From: Arthrobacter sp. ISL-85
GTDB lineage: Bacteria; Actinomycetota; Actinomycetes; Actinomycetales; Micrococcaceae
NCBI RefSeq assembly: GCF_018613675.1
Contig: NZ_JAGGPQ010000010.1
Span: forward strand, 1-64,000
Length of the DNA stretch: 64,000 bases
Direction: 5' to 3'
The notes beneath the pieces are model-generated. The model did no database searches. It saw nothing but the letters and a program-made list of their open reading frames with translations, and had not been told where the DNA came from. Positions 18,462 through 26,672 of the stretch are shown here, piece after piece. The position numbers and the translations under genes are program-made. Every line of letters starts with the position of its first letter. The stretch's first letter is position 1.

Positions 18462-19797
18462 AGAACGTTTTGACCTCGTCATCCGGGGCCGGCGCATCCT
18501 GACCACCGCCGGCATCGCCCCGCGCGAAGTGGGTGTGCGCAACGGCAAGATCGTCGCCATTGAGCCGCTGGGGAACGGCCTGGCCGGCACCGACGTCATC
18601 GAACTGGCCGACGACGAAACGCTGCTGCCGGGCCTGGTGGACACCCACGTCCACGTCAACGAGCCCGGCCGTACGGAATGGGAGGGTTTCGCCTCCGCCA
18701 CCCGCGCCGCGGCAGCAGGCGGCGTCACCACCATCATCGACATGCCGCTGAACTCCGTCCCGCCCACCACCACGGTGGAGAACCTCAAGCTCAAGCGGGA
18801 GGTGGCCGAAGACCAGGCCTTCATCGACGTCGGGTTCTGGGGCGGCGCCATCCCGGGCAACAAGGCTGACCTCCGTCCCCTGCATGACGAAGGCGTCTTC
18901 GGCTTCAAGTGCTTCCTCCTGCACTCCGGCGTGGACGAGTTCCCGCACCTGGACGCGGACGAGATGGAAGAGGACATGGCCGAGCTGAAGTCCTTCGACT
19001 CACTCATGATCGTCCACGCCGAGGACTCCCACGCCATCGACCGCGCCCCCCACCCGGGCGGTGACCACTACGAAACCTTCCTGGCCTCCCGCCCCCGCGG
19101 CGCCGAGAACAAGGCCATCGCCGAGGTCATCGAACGGGCCCGCTGGACCGGTGCGCGCGCGCACATCCTGCACCTGTCGTCGTCGGACGCGCTGCCCATG
19201 ATCGCCTCGGCAAAGCGCGACGGCGTGAAGCTCACCGTGGAAACGTGCCCGCACTACCTCACGCTGATGGCGGAGGAAATCCCGGATGGCGCCACCGCCT
19301 ACAAGTGCTGCCCGCCCATCCGCGAGGCCTCCAACCGGGAACTGCTGTGGCAGGGCCTGCAGGACGGCACCATTGACTGCATCGTCTCGGACCACTCTCC
19401 CTCCACCCTGGACCTGAAGGACCTGGAGAACGGCGACTTCGCCGTCGCGTGGGGCGGCGTCTCGTCGCTCCAGCTGGGCCTGTCTCTGATCTGGACCGAA
19501 GCACGCCATCGCGGCATCCCTTTGGAACAGGTGGTGTCCTGGATGGCGGAGAAGCCGGCCAACCTGGCCAGGCTCACCACCAAGGGCCAGCTGGCCCTGG
19601 GCTACGACGCCGACTTTTCCGTCTTCGCCCCGGACGAGGCCTTCGTGGTGGATGTGTCCAAGCTCAAGCACAAGAATCCCATCACCCCGTACGACGGCAA
19701 GGCCTTGTCCGGTGTGGTCCGCAAAACCTTCCTCCGCGGCGGCGTAGTGGACGGCCAGACCCCCACGGGCAAGCTGATCCGCCGCGGCGGCGTATAA
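18454..19797 (+). CDS. allB: Allantoinase
   Basis: A 447-residue cyclic amidohydrolase that opens allantoin to allantoate. Metal-site motifs are [17 protein letters not shown], a [14 protein letters not shown] segment with the lysine to be carbamylated, [17 protein letters not shown], and SDHSPS. The GTG at 18454 lies within the end of glxK and has AAGGAGG at good spacing. Allantoin breakdown yields glyoxylate, which the upstream genes convert to glycerate, so the operon order makes metabolic sense. No allantoate hydrolase or ureidoglycolate enzyme is in the window. Confidence 0.93.
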   Translation: MSEERFDLVIRGRRILTTAGIAPREVGVRNGKIVAIEPLGNGLAGTDVIELADDETLLPGLVDTHVHVNEPGRTEWEGFASATRAAAAGGVTTIIDMPLNSVPPTTTVENLKLKREVAEDQAFIDVGFWGGAIPGNKADLRPLHDEGVFGFKCFLLHSGVDEFPHLDADEMEEDMAELKSFDSLMIVHAEDSHAIDRAPHPGGDHYETFLASRPRGAENKAIAEVIERARWTGARAHILHLSSSDALPMIASAKRDGVKLTVETCPHYLTLMAEEIPDGATAYKCCPPIREASNRELLWQGLQDGTIDCIVSDHSPSTLDLKDLENGDFAVAWGGVSSLQLGLSLIWTEARHRGIPLEQVVSWMAEKPANLARLTTKGQLALGYDADFSVFAPDEAFVVDVSKLKHKNPITPYDGKALSGVVRKTFLRGGVVDGQTPTGKLIRRGGV

Positions 19798-19806
19798 GGA
19801 CGCGCC

Positions 19807-20475
19807 ATGGCAGTGGAAGCCCACCATCCACGGACGTCGGTCCCGCATCCGGTTCCGCACCTGCTTCGGGCCAGGCGTGCCACCGCCCACGGGCTGGCCC
19901 TGTGGGTGGTTCCGGCCGAGGGAACCAGCTCCGACATCCTGCGCTACGCCGCCCAAATGGTCCTTGCCAGGGCCCTCGAAACTGCTCCGGAGGCGGAAGT
20001 CCACTGGCCTGCCGCCGGAGCTCCCACGTCCGGGGTCTCCGCCAGCGCGGAAGGAGCCGCAGCCGACTCCTCTCGCGTTCCTTCCGCGGCGGAGAACCCC
20101 GGCGCAACCGGTGACGGCGGCGGCACCCGCCTGCCGCCGTCGACCGGCCCTGTCAGCAGGGTCGCCGTGGACCTCGCCGCCGATTCCGTCCTGCTGGACG
20201 GCAGGCCGGTGGCGCTGACCGGCGTCGAATACAAGGTGCTGCGCTACCTGGTGACCCACCTGTCCCGCACGGTGGGCCGCGAGGAACTGCAGGAGTTCCT
20301 GGAATCGCTGGATTTCCCCGGCGCCACCGCCCGTTCCATCGACGTCTACGTGGGCAGGATCCGCAAGAAACTGGGCAATGCCCGCCATGCAGTGGCCACC
20401 GTCCGCGGCGGCGGGTACCAGTTTGTGCCGGGTCCGCACGCGGCCGTTCGGGGTCCGGCGGAATACTGCATATGA
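19807..20475 (+). CDS. Orphan OmpR/PhoB-type winged-helix protein
   Basis: The 222-residue protein ends in a Trans_Reg_C winged helix (about residues 120-210): LTGVEYKVLRYLVTHLSRTVGREEL, then SIDVYVGRIRKKLG and VRGGGYQFVP. It has no receiver domain and no phosphoacceptor Asp. The first 115 residues are a short unknown alpha/beta-looking segment and an Ala/Ser/Pro-rich linker. AAGGA precedes ATG 19807, only 9 bases after allB, so it is co-expressed with the ureide genes. It probably binds DNA; its target and signal are unknown. Confidence 0.78.
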   Translation: MAVEAHHPRTSVPHPVPHLLRARRATAHGLALWVVPAEGTSSDILRYAAQMVLARALETAPEAEVHWPAAGAPTSGVSASAEGAAADSSRVPSAAENPGATGDGGGTRLPPSTGPVSRVAVDLAADSVLLDGRPVALTGVEYKVLRYLVTHLSRTVGREELQEFLESLDFPGATARSIDVYVGRIRKKLGNARHAVATVRGGGYQFVPGPHAAVRGPAEYCI

Positions 20476-20555
20476 CGCGCTGGTTTGTATCAGTAAGCGG
20501 CAACCCGCTTCACTGGATGTTTGGCCACACTGACCGAGTCTTACAAAGGAACGCC

Positions 20556-21035
20556 ATGAGCCCCACCCTGACCACCAAGCTTCAGCCCGGCACCCCGGCT
20601 CCTGATTTCACCCTCCGGGACGCCGAGGGCCGCGAGACCTCCCTGGCCGATTACCGTGGCAAGAACGTCATTGTCTACTTCTACCCGAAAGCGGCAACTC
20701 CCGGCTGCACCACCGAAGCCTGCGACTTCCGCGACAGCCTGGCCTCCCTGCAGGGCAAGGGCTACGAGGTAGTGGGGATCTCCCCCGACGCCCAGGAAGC
20801 CCTGGCCGGCTTCAGCGGCGACTTCTCCCTCACCTTCCCGCTGCTCTCCGACCCCGACCACACGGTTGCCCTGGCCTATGGTGCCTGGGGCGAAAAACTG
20901 GTCCACGGCGAAATCCACGAGGGCATCGTCCGCTCCACGGTTGTGGTGGACCCCGAAGGCAACGTCACCCTGGCCCAGTACCAGGTGCAGGCCGACGGCC
21001 ACGTCGCCCGCCTCAAGGAAGCCCTGGGAGTCTAG
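20556..21035 (+). CDS. bcp: Thiol peroxidase, Bcp/PrxQ type
   Basis: A 159-residue peroxiredoxin that reduces hydroperoxides using thioredoxin-type donors in the cytosol. It shows APDFTLRDAEG, YFYPKAATPGCTTEACDFRD (peroxidatic Cys in the TPGCT motif and a second Cys five residues later, the PrxQ arrangement), GISPD and a terminal VDPEGN segment. ATG 20556 follows AAAGGA. The longer frame from 20472 overlaps the previous gene and is not used. Confidence 0.93.
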   Translation: MSPTLTTKLQPGTPAPDFTLRDAEGRETSLADYRGKNVIVYFYPKAATPGCTTEACDFRDSLASLQGKGYEVVGISPDAQEALAGFSGDFSLTFPLLSDPDHTVALAYGAWGEKLVHGEIHEGIVRSTVVVDPEGNVTLAQYQVQADGHVARLKEALGV

Positions 21036-21064
21036 GACCCTCCATCACTTCCTGCAGCTTTTCC

Positions 21065-21099
21065 CCGGACGCCCCAGCACATACTGCTTGGGCGTCCGG
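21065..21099. terminator. Hairpin terminator
   Basis: A perfect 10-bp inverted repeat (CCGGACGCCC at 21065-21074 with 21090-21099) downstream of bcp, with a 15-base loop and no T-run. It separates bcp from the convergent MFS pseudogene. Confidence 0.6.
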
Positions 21100-21102
21100 C
21101 AT

Positions 21103-21528
21103 TTAACCTGCCGCCGTCGCCTCTGCCGCTGTCTGGGCATAAGAAGCCGGGACCCGGCGGTACACCGGGGTGAGGAAGGCCAGCAGCGCTGCCGCGATCA
21201 TGATGATCCCGGCCACCAGTGTGAAGCCGGCAGCGAACCGCATCACGGACAGCTTCCGGTAACGGTCCACGAAGGTGCCGAAGCTGATGCTGGACCGGGC
21301 AATCAGCGGCATGTACGCGCCGCCCACCACGCCGGTCGCGATTACGTTGCGCGTCTGCAGGTAGAGCCAAAACGTCAGCGCGAACCACAGGTAGCTGGTG
21401 GTGATGTTGGCCAGGGCGGTGTTGATAAGGATTCCGGCGAACGTCCGGGAGCGCTCAGCCGGCGTTCACAGGGAGGCGGCGACGGTATCCGGAGCCGCGG
21501 CAGCACTGTCCGGTTCCTGCCCGGTCAT
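21103..21528 (-). pseudogene. Decayed MFS transporter, N-terminal part with stop and large deletion
   Basis: Reading from ATG 21528, the frame encodes a 20-residue Ala-rich start, meets TGA at 21468-21466, and then continues in the same frame to 21103. The part after the stop is a clear MFS N-terminus: ILINTALANITTSYLWF (helix 1), a loop with GAYMPL and SSISFGTFVDRYRK (the GxxxDRxGRR-like loop), and one further helix. It then passes directly into a tail of the kind seen at the end of such transporters. About 115 codons remain of a usual 400 or more. Internal helices are missing, so this is a deletion remnant with an additional nonsense codon. Confidence 0.7.
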
Positions 21529-21585
21529 GCGTTCCAGTGTAATGACAGCCCGGACGCAGCGGCACGGCCGGAACCAGTGAATGCG

Positions 21586-21789
21586 TCAGCGCTTGTCGCG
21601 GTCCTGGAATTCCTCATCCAGCTCGTAGTGGCGGAATTCCGTTTCCCGGCTGGATTCGCCGTCGACCACCATTTCGTGGTCAAGCTGGCGTTGGATCCGG
21701 CTGTCCAGGACCTGTAACTCGTTGTCCGATACGGACACCAGGTCCTCCGGGAACTGGTCTTCCGGGGTGAGATACAGTTTTTCGCCCAT
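21586..21789 (-). CDS. Small acidic protein of unknown function (67 aa)
   Basis: Starting at ATG 21789 (MGEKLYLTPEDQF), the protein is acidic and polar, with no membrane segment or cysteine. It has a predicted central helix (LQVLDSRIQRQLDHEM) and a charged C-terminus. Codon use is typical for the genome. The longer frame up to 22020 looks non-coding. Function is unknown; it is probably a conserved actinobacterial hypothetical. Confidence 0.6.
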   Translation of the reverse strand: MGEKLYLTPEDQFPEDLVSVSDNELQVLDSRIQRQLDHEMVVDGESSRETEFRHYELDEEFQDRDKR

Positions 21790-21988
21790 TGAACCTGCCG
21801 TGCCTTCCTGCCGTTGATTGGTTGCCCAGTCTACCGCTGCTCCTTCGCCACCGTGCCATTCTGCAACAAGCCGTGAGAGCGGAAACTGCCGTGCGGCGTC
21901 GGCGATCGGGGGCTGTCCCGTGGACAACGGCGGGAGCTGGGCTAGGAGCTGCTGCGGTGGCGGCCCCAGGCAGGGGGCGCCCTTCCCT

Positions 21989-22105
21989 TTATTTCCGGCG
22001 CCAGTATTTGCCCCAATCAACTTCCATCGCCCACAACGCGAGGAGCATCGCGTCCATGGTCATGAGTCCCGCCATCAGGTACGACCAGCCCAGCAACAAA
22101 CTCAC
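21989..22105 (-). CDS. Tiny membrane protein (38 aa)
   Basis: GTG 22105 is preceded by AGGAGA at 6-base spacing. The product has a single hydrophobic helix (about residues 2-27, rich in Leu, Met, Ala and Trp) and a basic end (KYWRRK), consistent with a one-pass protein with the C-terminus inside. It was found by its ribosome binding site and hydrophobicity. Function is unknown; existence as a real gene is moderately supported. Confidence 0.45.
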   Translation of the reverse strand: MSLLLGWSYLMAGLMTMDAMLLALWAMEVDWGKYWRRK

Positions 22106-22155
22106 AGCAATCTCCTGACTATCCCCAGCCAATCGATTGCTGCTAAGTGTGGCAC

Positions 22156-22437
22156 CTACAGCGCCGCTACGGAATGCCCTCCACCCGCAGTCTTTAAAAG
22201 GGCCGCAAGCCTGTGGTGCGCCTCGGTCTCCAGCTTGAGCCGGCGTGTGAGCCTTTCCACCTGCGTGGACATGTCCTCCCCGACCTGCAGGCGGTCCCCG
22301 GGCCAACTGGATACCTCCCGCGATTCGGCCAGCGCATGCTCAAGTTCCCTGGCAGCGGCACGCACCTTCCGGGAGTGGAAGAGGACGCGCAGTAGCGCCC
22401 TGGCTTTGTCCATACCGGTCTTCTTAACGTGTTCCAT
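22156..22437 (-). CDS. Small helical protein of unknown function (93 aa)
   Basis: The ATG at 22437 follows GGGGAAG. The sequence is rich in Ala, Leu, Glu and Arg and is predicted to be nearly all helical. It has a heptad-like region in the C-terminal half (STQVERLTRRLKLETEAHHRL), which suggests a coiled coil. It has no membrane segment. No family is recognised. It is divergent from the response-regulator operon starting at 22682. Confidence 0.55.
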   Translation of the reverse strand: MEHVKKTGMDKARALLRVLFHSRKVRAAARELEHALAESREVSSWPGDRLQVGEDMSTQVERLTRRLKLETEAHHRLAALLKTAGGGHSVAAL

Positions 22438-22681
22438 TGGCTTCCCCGCCTTCCGCAAGCCGTACAGCCTCCGCGCGGATCGTCGTCGTACCCGGTTCCT
22501 GGAAAGCTGCTGCGTTCCTTCGAGTCTGACCGGCGTTCCTCAACGTCCCGGCAAGCGGATGCCAAGATTTCCGCAAGATCTGCTGTGTGCGGCTTCCCGC
22601 AAGGGCGTTGTCAGCGAAGCCACCGGAAACTGTGAAGCCTATGACATGCCCCGTGCGCCTTAATACGGTAGAAGTAGAGCT

Positions 22682-23794
22682 ATGCTCTCTCCCTCCGAAT
22701 CCCGCCGTGCGGTGGTCATCGAAGATGACCCGGACATCCGCGGACTGCTGGTCCGCGTCCTGGTCAAGCAGGGCTTCGACGTCACCCAGGCGGGCGCAGG
22801 CCTGCCGGGTGTGGAGGAAGTCCGGCGGACCAAGCCGGACCTGGTGACACTGGACTTGAACCTGCCGGACCTTGATGGGCTGGAGGTCTGCAAGCTCCTG
22901 CGGGAGTTCTCGGACGCGTTCATCGTGATGCTCACCGCCCGCGCAGACGAACTGGACAAGCTCACGGGCCTGGACAACGGCGCCGACGAATACATCAGCA
23001 AGCCTTTCAGCCCCAGGGAGCTCCAGTCCCGGATCAATGCCCTGTTCCGGCGCCGGCCCTCCGCCGCGGCGGAATCGGCTGCCCGGGGCGAGCTGGAACG
23101 TGCCACCGAGGTGCAGCAAAGCCTCCTGCCCAAGGAGGACATCCGGGTGGACGGCTACGACGTCGCCGGCCTCTTCCGGCCCTCCCGCAACGTGGGCGGC
23201 GACTTCTACGACTGGTACCAGACCCCTGACGGGCTCCACCTGACCTTCGCCGACGCCATGGGCAAGGGCATGGGCGCAGCACTGATCGCGGCAACGGTCC
23301 GCGCGGTCATGCGTTCCACCGGCCGCCGGCAGGACCTCGACGCCGGATTCGCCACCGCCAGCAAGGCAATCGCCGCGGATCTGGACTCCTCTAATTCCTT
23401 CGTCACCCTGTTCCACGCCCGGCTGGACGCGGCGTCCGGCAAGGTCAGCTATGTCGACGCCGGACACGGCCTTGCGCTGCACGTCCAACCCCGGGGGGCG
23501 GCGGACCGCCTCCCTTCCGGTGGGCCCCCGGTGGGCGCGTGGCCGGGCAGCCAGTGGCCGCAGGCGGAGCTTGAGCTGGAACCGGGTGATTCGCTGGTGG
23601 TGGTCAGCGACGGTGTGCTGGATGTTTTCGGGTCCGTGGAAGACTTCACCGACGCCGTCCAGCAGGCGACACAGGCGGCAGGCTCGGCGCAGGAAGCCAC
23701 CAACTCCATCCTGGCCCTCGCCCCCGCAGAGACCGCCGAAGACGACGTCACGGTGGTCGTGGTCCGCCGGCTTCCCCAGGAGCTGGCCGCGTGA
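22682..23794 (+). CDS. Response regulator with PP2C (SpoIIE/RsbU-type) phosphatase domain
   Basis: The 370-residue protein has an N-terminal receiver domain: acidic pocket Glu14-Asp15-Asp16, likely phosphoacceptor Asp58, Thr85 and Lys107. After a short helical linker it has a PP2C domain with VGGDFYDW (residues 171-178), FADAMGKGMGAAL (190s), a VDAGH segment, SDGVLD and a terminal DDVTVVVV motif. Such proteins dephosphorylate STAS antagonists when the receiver is phosphorylated. The cognate STAS and kinase-like proteins are encoded in the same operon. No sensor histidine kinase is nearby. Confidence 0.92.
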   Translation: MLSPSESRRAVVIEDDPDIRGLLVRVLVKQGFDVTQAGAGLPGVEEVRRTKPDLVTLDLNLPDLDGLEVCKLLREFSDAFIVMLTARADELDKLTGLDNGADEYISKPFSPRELQSRINALFRRRPSAAAESAARGELERATEVQQSLLPKEDIRVDGYDVAGLFRPSRNVGGDFYDWYQTPDGLHLTFADAMGKGMGAALIAATVRAVMRSTGRRQDLDAGFATASKAIAADLDSSNSFVTLFHARLDAASGKVSYVDAGHGLALHVQPRGAADRLPSGGPPVGAWPGSQWPQAELELEPGDSLVVVSDGVLDVFGSVEDFTDAVQQATQAAGSAQEATNSILALAPAETAEDDVTVVVVRRLPQELAA

Positions 23795-25749
23795 CCCGCT
23801 TCTGGACCCGCGTGGTAGTTGTGCTCACCGTCCTGACCGGCCTGAACTACATCGCCTGGCGCTGGGCGGCGTCCCTCAACTGGGACGCGTGGTGGATCGC
23901 CCTCCCCTTGGTAGTGGCTGAAACCTACAGCCTCATCGACGTCATGCTCTTCGGCATGACGGTGTGGAAACTGAAGATCCGCGCAGGTGCACCACAGCCT
24001 CCGCACGACGCCACCGTAGACGTCTTCATCACCACCTACAACGAGGACCTGGACATGGTCCTCACCACGGCGCTGGCGGCGCAGAAGATCAGGCACCCGC
24101 ACAGCACGTGGATCCTGGACGATGGTGCGCGGCCCGAACTCCAGGCCCTGGCCGAGCAGCACGGCCTGGGCTACGTCACCCGCAGCGGGGACTGGACCAA
24201 GGAACTTCCCCGGCATGCCAAGGCCGGCAACCTCAACAACGCCCTCATGGTCACCCACGGCGAGTTCCTGCTGATCCTGGACGCGGACCAGATCCCGGAG
24301 CCGGACATCCTGGAGAAGACCCTGGGCTACTTCAACAACCGCCGGGTGGCCCTGGTCCAGACGCCCCAGTACTTCAGCAACGTGCCCGCTTCAGATCCCC
24401 TCGGCAGCCAGGCCCCGCTGTTCTACGGCCCCATCCAGCAGGGCAAGGACGGCTGGAATGCTGCCTTCTTCTGCGGCTCCAACGCCATCCTGCGCCGCGA
24501 GGCCCTGATGCAGCTGGGCCTGGTGGGCTACGTCAAGGAAACCGGGAAGAGCATCCGCCGCGCGCTGGCCGCATCCAGGGCAGCAATAAGGCAGGCCCGC
24601 AAGTCGGCGGATGTGGAGTCACCCCTGGTGGCTGAGGTCCTGGACGAGGTGGAGGCCGCCACCCGCGAAGCCCAGGAGGAAGTGGATGCCGGCCGGCCCC
24701 TCAGCGAGGTCACCTACCGGGTCCGCCGCCGCGTTGATGCCGCCGTACAGACGCTGGTGGAGGCCGACGTCGCGGCCCTGCAGGCAGACCTCGAGGAAAT
24801 CGCCGCCATGGAACTGGCCCACGTTGGCGAGTCCGGCGTCCCGGTGGTCGCCGATGGCGCCGTCCAGCGCATGTCCGCCCGTGACTGGTCCCCGCTGGGG
24901 GCCCTGGAATCCGTCCAGGCCGTCCTTGATGCGCTGACCGTGGAGCGCAGCAACGAGGCCCAACCGGTGATGCCACTGGCCACCATCTCCGTCACCGAGG
25001 ACATGGCCACCGCCATGCGCATGCACGCCATGGGCTGGGAGAGCGTGTACCACCACGAGATCCTGGCCTATGGCCTTGCCCCCGAGGACCTTAAGACCAT
25101 GCTCACCCAGCGCCTCCGCTGGGCGCAGGGCACCATCCAGGTGCTGCTCCGGGAGAACCCCCTGGTGCAGAAGGGCCTCAAGCTCGGCCAGCGCCTGATG
25201 TACTTCGCCACCATGTGGACCTACCTCAGCGGCTTCGCCGCGGTCATCTACTTCGCCGCCCCCATCATCTACCTGCTGCTGGGCATCCTGCCGGTCAGCA
25301 GCCTGAGCTGGGACTTCTTCATCCGGTTCATCCCGTTCATGGTGGTCAACCAGTTGCTGTTCGCCGTGGCCGGCCGCGGCATTCCCACCTGGCGCGGCCA
25401 GCAGTACAGCCTGGCGCTGTTCCCCACCTGGATCAAGGCATGCACGACGGCGGCCCGCAACGTCTGGTTCGGCCGCCCCCTCGGGTTTGCCGTCACCCCC
25501 AAGGCGCGCCAAAGCGGCGGACCCAGCTGGAGCCTCATCCGGCCCCAGATCGTGGTGTCCGTCCTGCTGGCCGTGGCCGCCGTCGTCGGAATCATGCGCC
25601 TGGCCACCGGGTTGGCCGAACCGCTGGGCACCCTGGTCAACGTCTTTTGGGTGGCCTTTGACCTGGTGGTCTTGAGCATCCTGGTCCGCGCCGTGCTCTA
25701 CAAGGGGTACGAACCGGCCGCAGAACCAGCAAACAGAGAGGAATCCTGA
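23791..25749 (+). CDS. Membrane GT2 glycosyltransferase (cellulose synthase-like) with insertion
   Basis: The 652-residue protein has two N-terminal membrane helices, a GT2 domain and several C-terminal helices. Catalytic motifs are Asp-Asp-Gly at 109-111, Asp164-x-Asp166, a TED motif at 402-404 and QxxRW at 440-444, so it should be an active processive polysaccharide synthase. Residues about 240-397, between SNAILRREAL and the TED segment, are a charged, mostly helical insertion of roughly 150 residues that bacterial cellulose synthases lack. GTG 23791 overlaps the phosphatase stop by 4 bases and its stop overlaps the STAS start, so it is tightly coupled to the partner-switching proteins. 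The polymer is unknown. Confidence 0.85.
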   Translation: MTRFWTRVVVVLTVLTGLNYIAWRWAASLNWDAWWIALPLVVAETYSLIDVMLFGMTVWKLKIRAGAPQPPHDATVDVFITTYNEDLDMVLTTALAAQKIRHPHSTWILDDGARPELQALAEQHGLGYVTRSGDWTKELPRHAKAGNLNNALMVTHGEFLLILDADQIPEPDILEKTLGYFNNRRVALVQTPQYFSNVPASDPLGSQAPLFYGPIQQGKDGWNAAFFCGSNAILRREALMQLGLVGYVKETGKSIRRALAASRAAIRQARKSADVESPLVAEVLDEVEAATREAQEEVDAGRPLSEVTYRVRRRVDAAVQTLVEADVAALQADLEEIAAMELAHVGESGVPVVADGAVQRMSARDWSPLGALESVQAVLDALTVERSNEAQPVMPLATISVTEDMATAMRMHAMGWESVYHHEILAYGLAPEDLKTMLTQRLRWAQGTIQVLLRENPLVQKGLKLGQRLMYFATMWTYLSGFAAVIYFAAPIIYLLLGILPVSSLSWDFFIRFIPFMVVNQLLFAVAGRGIPTWRGQQYSLALFPTWIKACTTAARNVWFGRPLGFAVTPKARQSGGPSWSLIRPQIVVSVLLAVAAVVGIMRLATGLAEPLGTLVNVFWVAFDLVVLSILVRAVLYKGYEPAAEPANREES

Positions 25750-26081
25750 TGGAGTTCAGTTACGAAGTCAAAGATACGTACGCCGAGGTCAAAGCGGACG
25801 GGCGGCTCAACATGGTCTCCGCGCCCAAGCTGCGCGAGTTCGTCACGGACGTCATCGCCGGCGGATCCAACCGGATCGTGGTCAACCTGGAGCACACTGC
25901 GTTCATGGACTCCTCCGGGCTCGGCGCGCTGATCGGCTGCCTCAAGGCCGCCCGCCAGGCCGGGGGCGACCTGCGCATCGCCGCCGTGCAGCCGCAGGTG
26001 AACATGGTCCTGAAGCTGACCAGCATGGACAAGGTCCTCACCGCCTACCCCACGGCCGGGGAGGCGTTCAGCAATGACTGA
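25749..26081 (+). CDS. STAS-domain anti-sigma-factor antagonist (RsbV-like)
   Basis: A 110-residue single STAS domain. The segment AFMDSSGLGALIG (residues 51-63) holds the conserved phosphorylatable serine at 55 or 56. It should bind the RsbW-like protein encoded next when unphosphorylated. The start overlaps the glycosyltransferase stop (ATGA), and its end overlaps the next gene by 8 bases. Confidence 0.9.
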   Translation: MEFSYEVKDTYAEVKADGRLNMVSAPKLREFVTDVIAGGSNRIVVNLEHTAFMDSSGLGALIGCLKAARQAGGDLRIAAVQPQVNMVLKLTSMDKVLTAYPTAGEAFSND

Positions 26082-26499
26082 GGTGCTCGCTTCACGCAGC
26101 TTCCGGGGACCGGCTGCCGAATACGCCATCGAAGCGGTCCACAACGACCTGGACAGCCTGTGGCTGGACGTCCCGTTCGTGAACGACATCGACCAGATGA
26201 CGTTCACCACCGCGGTCATCGAGTCCGCCTCCAACATCGTCCAGCACGCACAGCCGGCCGGTGAGCGCGAAGTGGAGCTGGGCGTGGAGACTACTGTGCA
26301 GCCCGCACTGCTGCAGGCCCGCGTCAGCGCGTACCACGCGAAGCCCCCATTCGGCCCCATGGAAGCGGCCCTGCCCCGTGAGGACGCCGAATCCGGGCGC
26401 GGCCTGGCGCTGATCGAGGCACTGGTGACCACGGTGACCTTCGAACGCCAGGACGGAACCAACACGTGGGTCCTGTCGCGGACGTCCTCGGAGGATTAG
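26074..26499 (+). CDS. RsbW-like GHKL ATPase / serine kinase
   Basis: A 141-residue HATPase_c_2 protein. The N-box is recognisable (ESASNIVQHA, Glu50 and Asn54) and so is a G2-type box (GRGLALIEAL, 109-118). The usual Asp-x-Gly of the G1 box is not obvious: the corresponding stretch reads YHAKPPFGP, so ATP binding or kinase activity may be weak. It is the expected partner of the STAS protein upstream. No sigma-factor gene is in the operon, so the final target may instead be the glycosyltransferase. Confidence 0.82.
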   Translation: MTEVLASRSFRGPAAEYAIEAVHNDLDSLWLDVPFVNDIDQMTFTTAVIESASNIVQHAQPAGEREVELGVETTVQPALLQARVSAYHAKPPFGPMEAALPREDAESGRGLALIEALVTTVTFERQDGTNTWVLSRTSSED

Positions 26500-26515
26500 G
26501 GTCTGCCGGGACCGC

Positions 26516-26581
26516 TTGACACCGCCCCGCGGCTGCTCTTCAATATTACGTATGCTGAAATAACAGTTCCATGATGCGGAA
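26516..26581 (+). promoter_or_regulatory. uraD promoter with two IclR-type operators
   Basis: TTGACA (26516-26521), 17 bases, and TTCAAT (26539-26544) form the promoter. It is followed by two sites, 26545-26559 and 26567-26581; the second reads TTCCATGATGCGGAA. Layout, spacing (22 bases) and sequence match the hyi promoter region. Candidate regulator: the IclR protein encoded at 27587. Confidence 0.55.
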
Positions 26582-26672
26582 GCCTGCAATTGGGTTTGCA
26601 GGTGCCGGGCTCTCCGGCGACCGCATAGCCGTCACCATGGATGCCAGCATGACCCCAAGGATTACGACCAGC

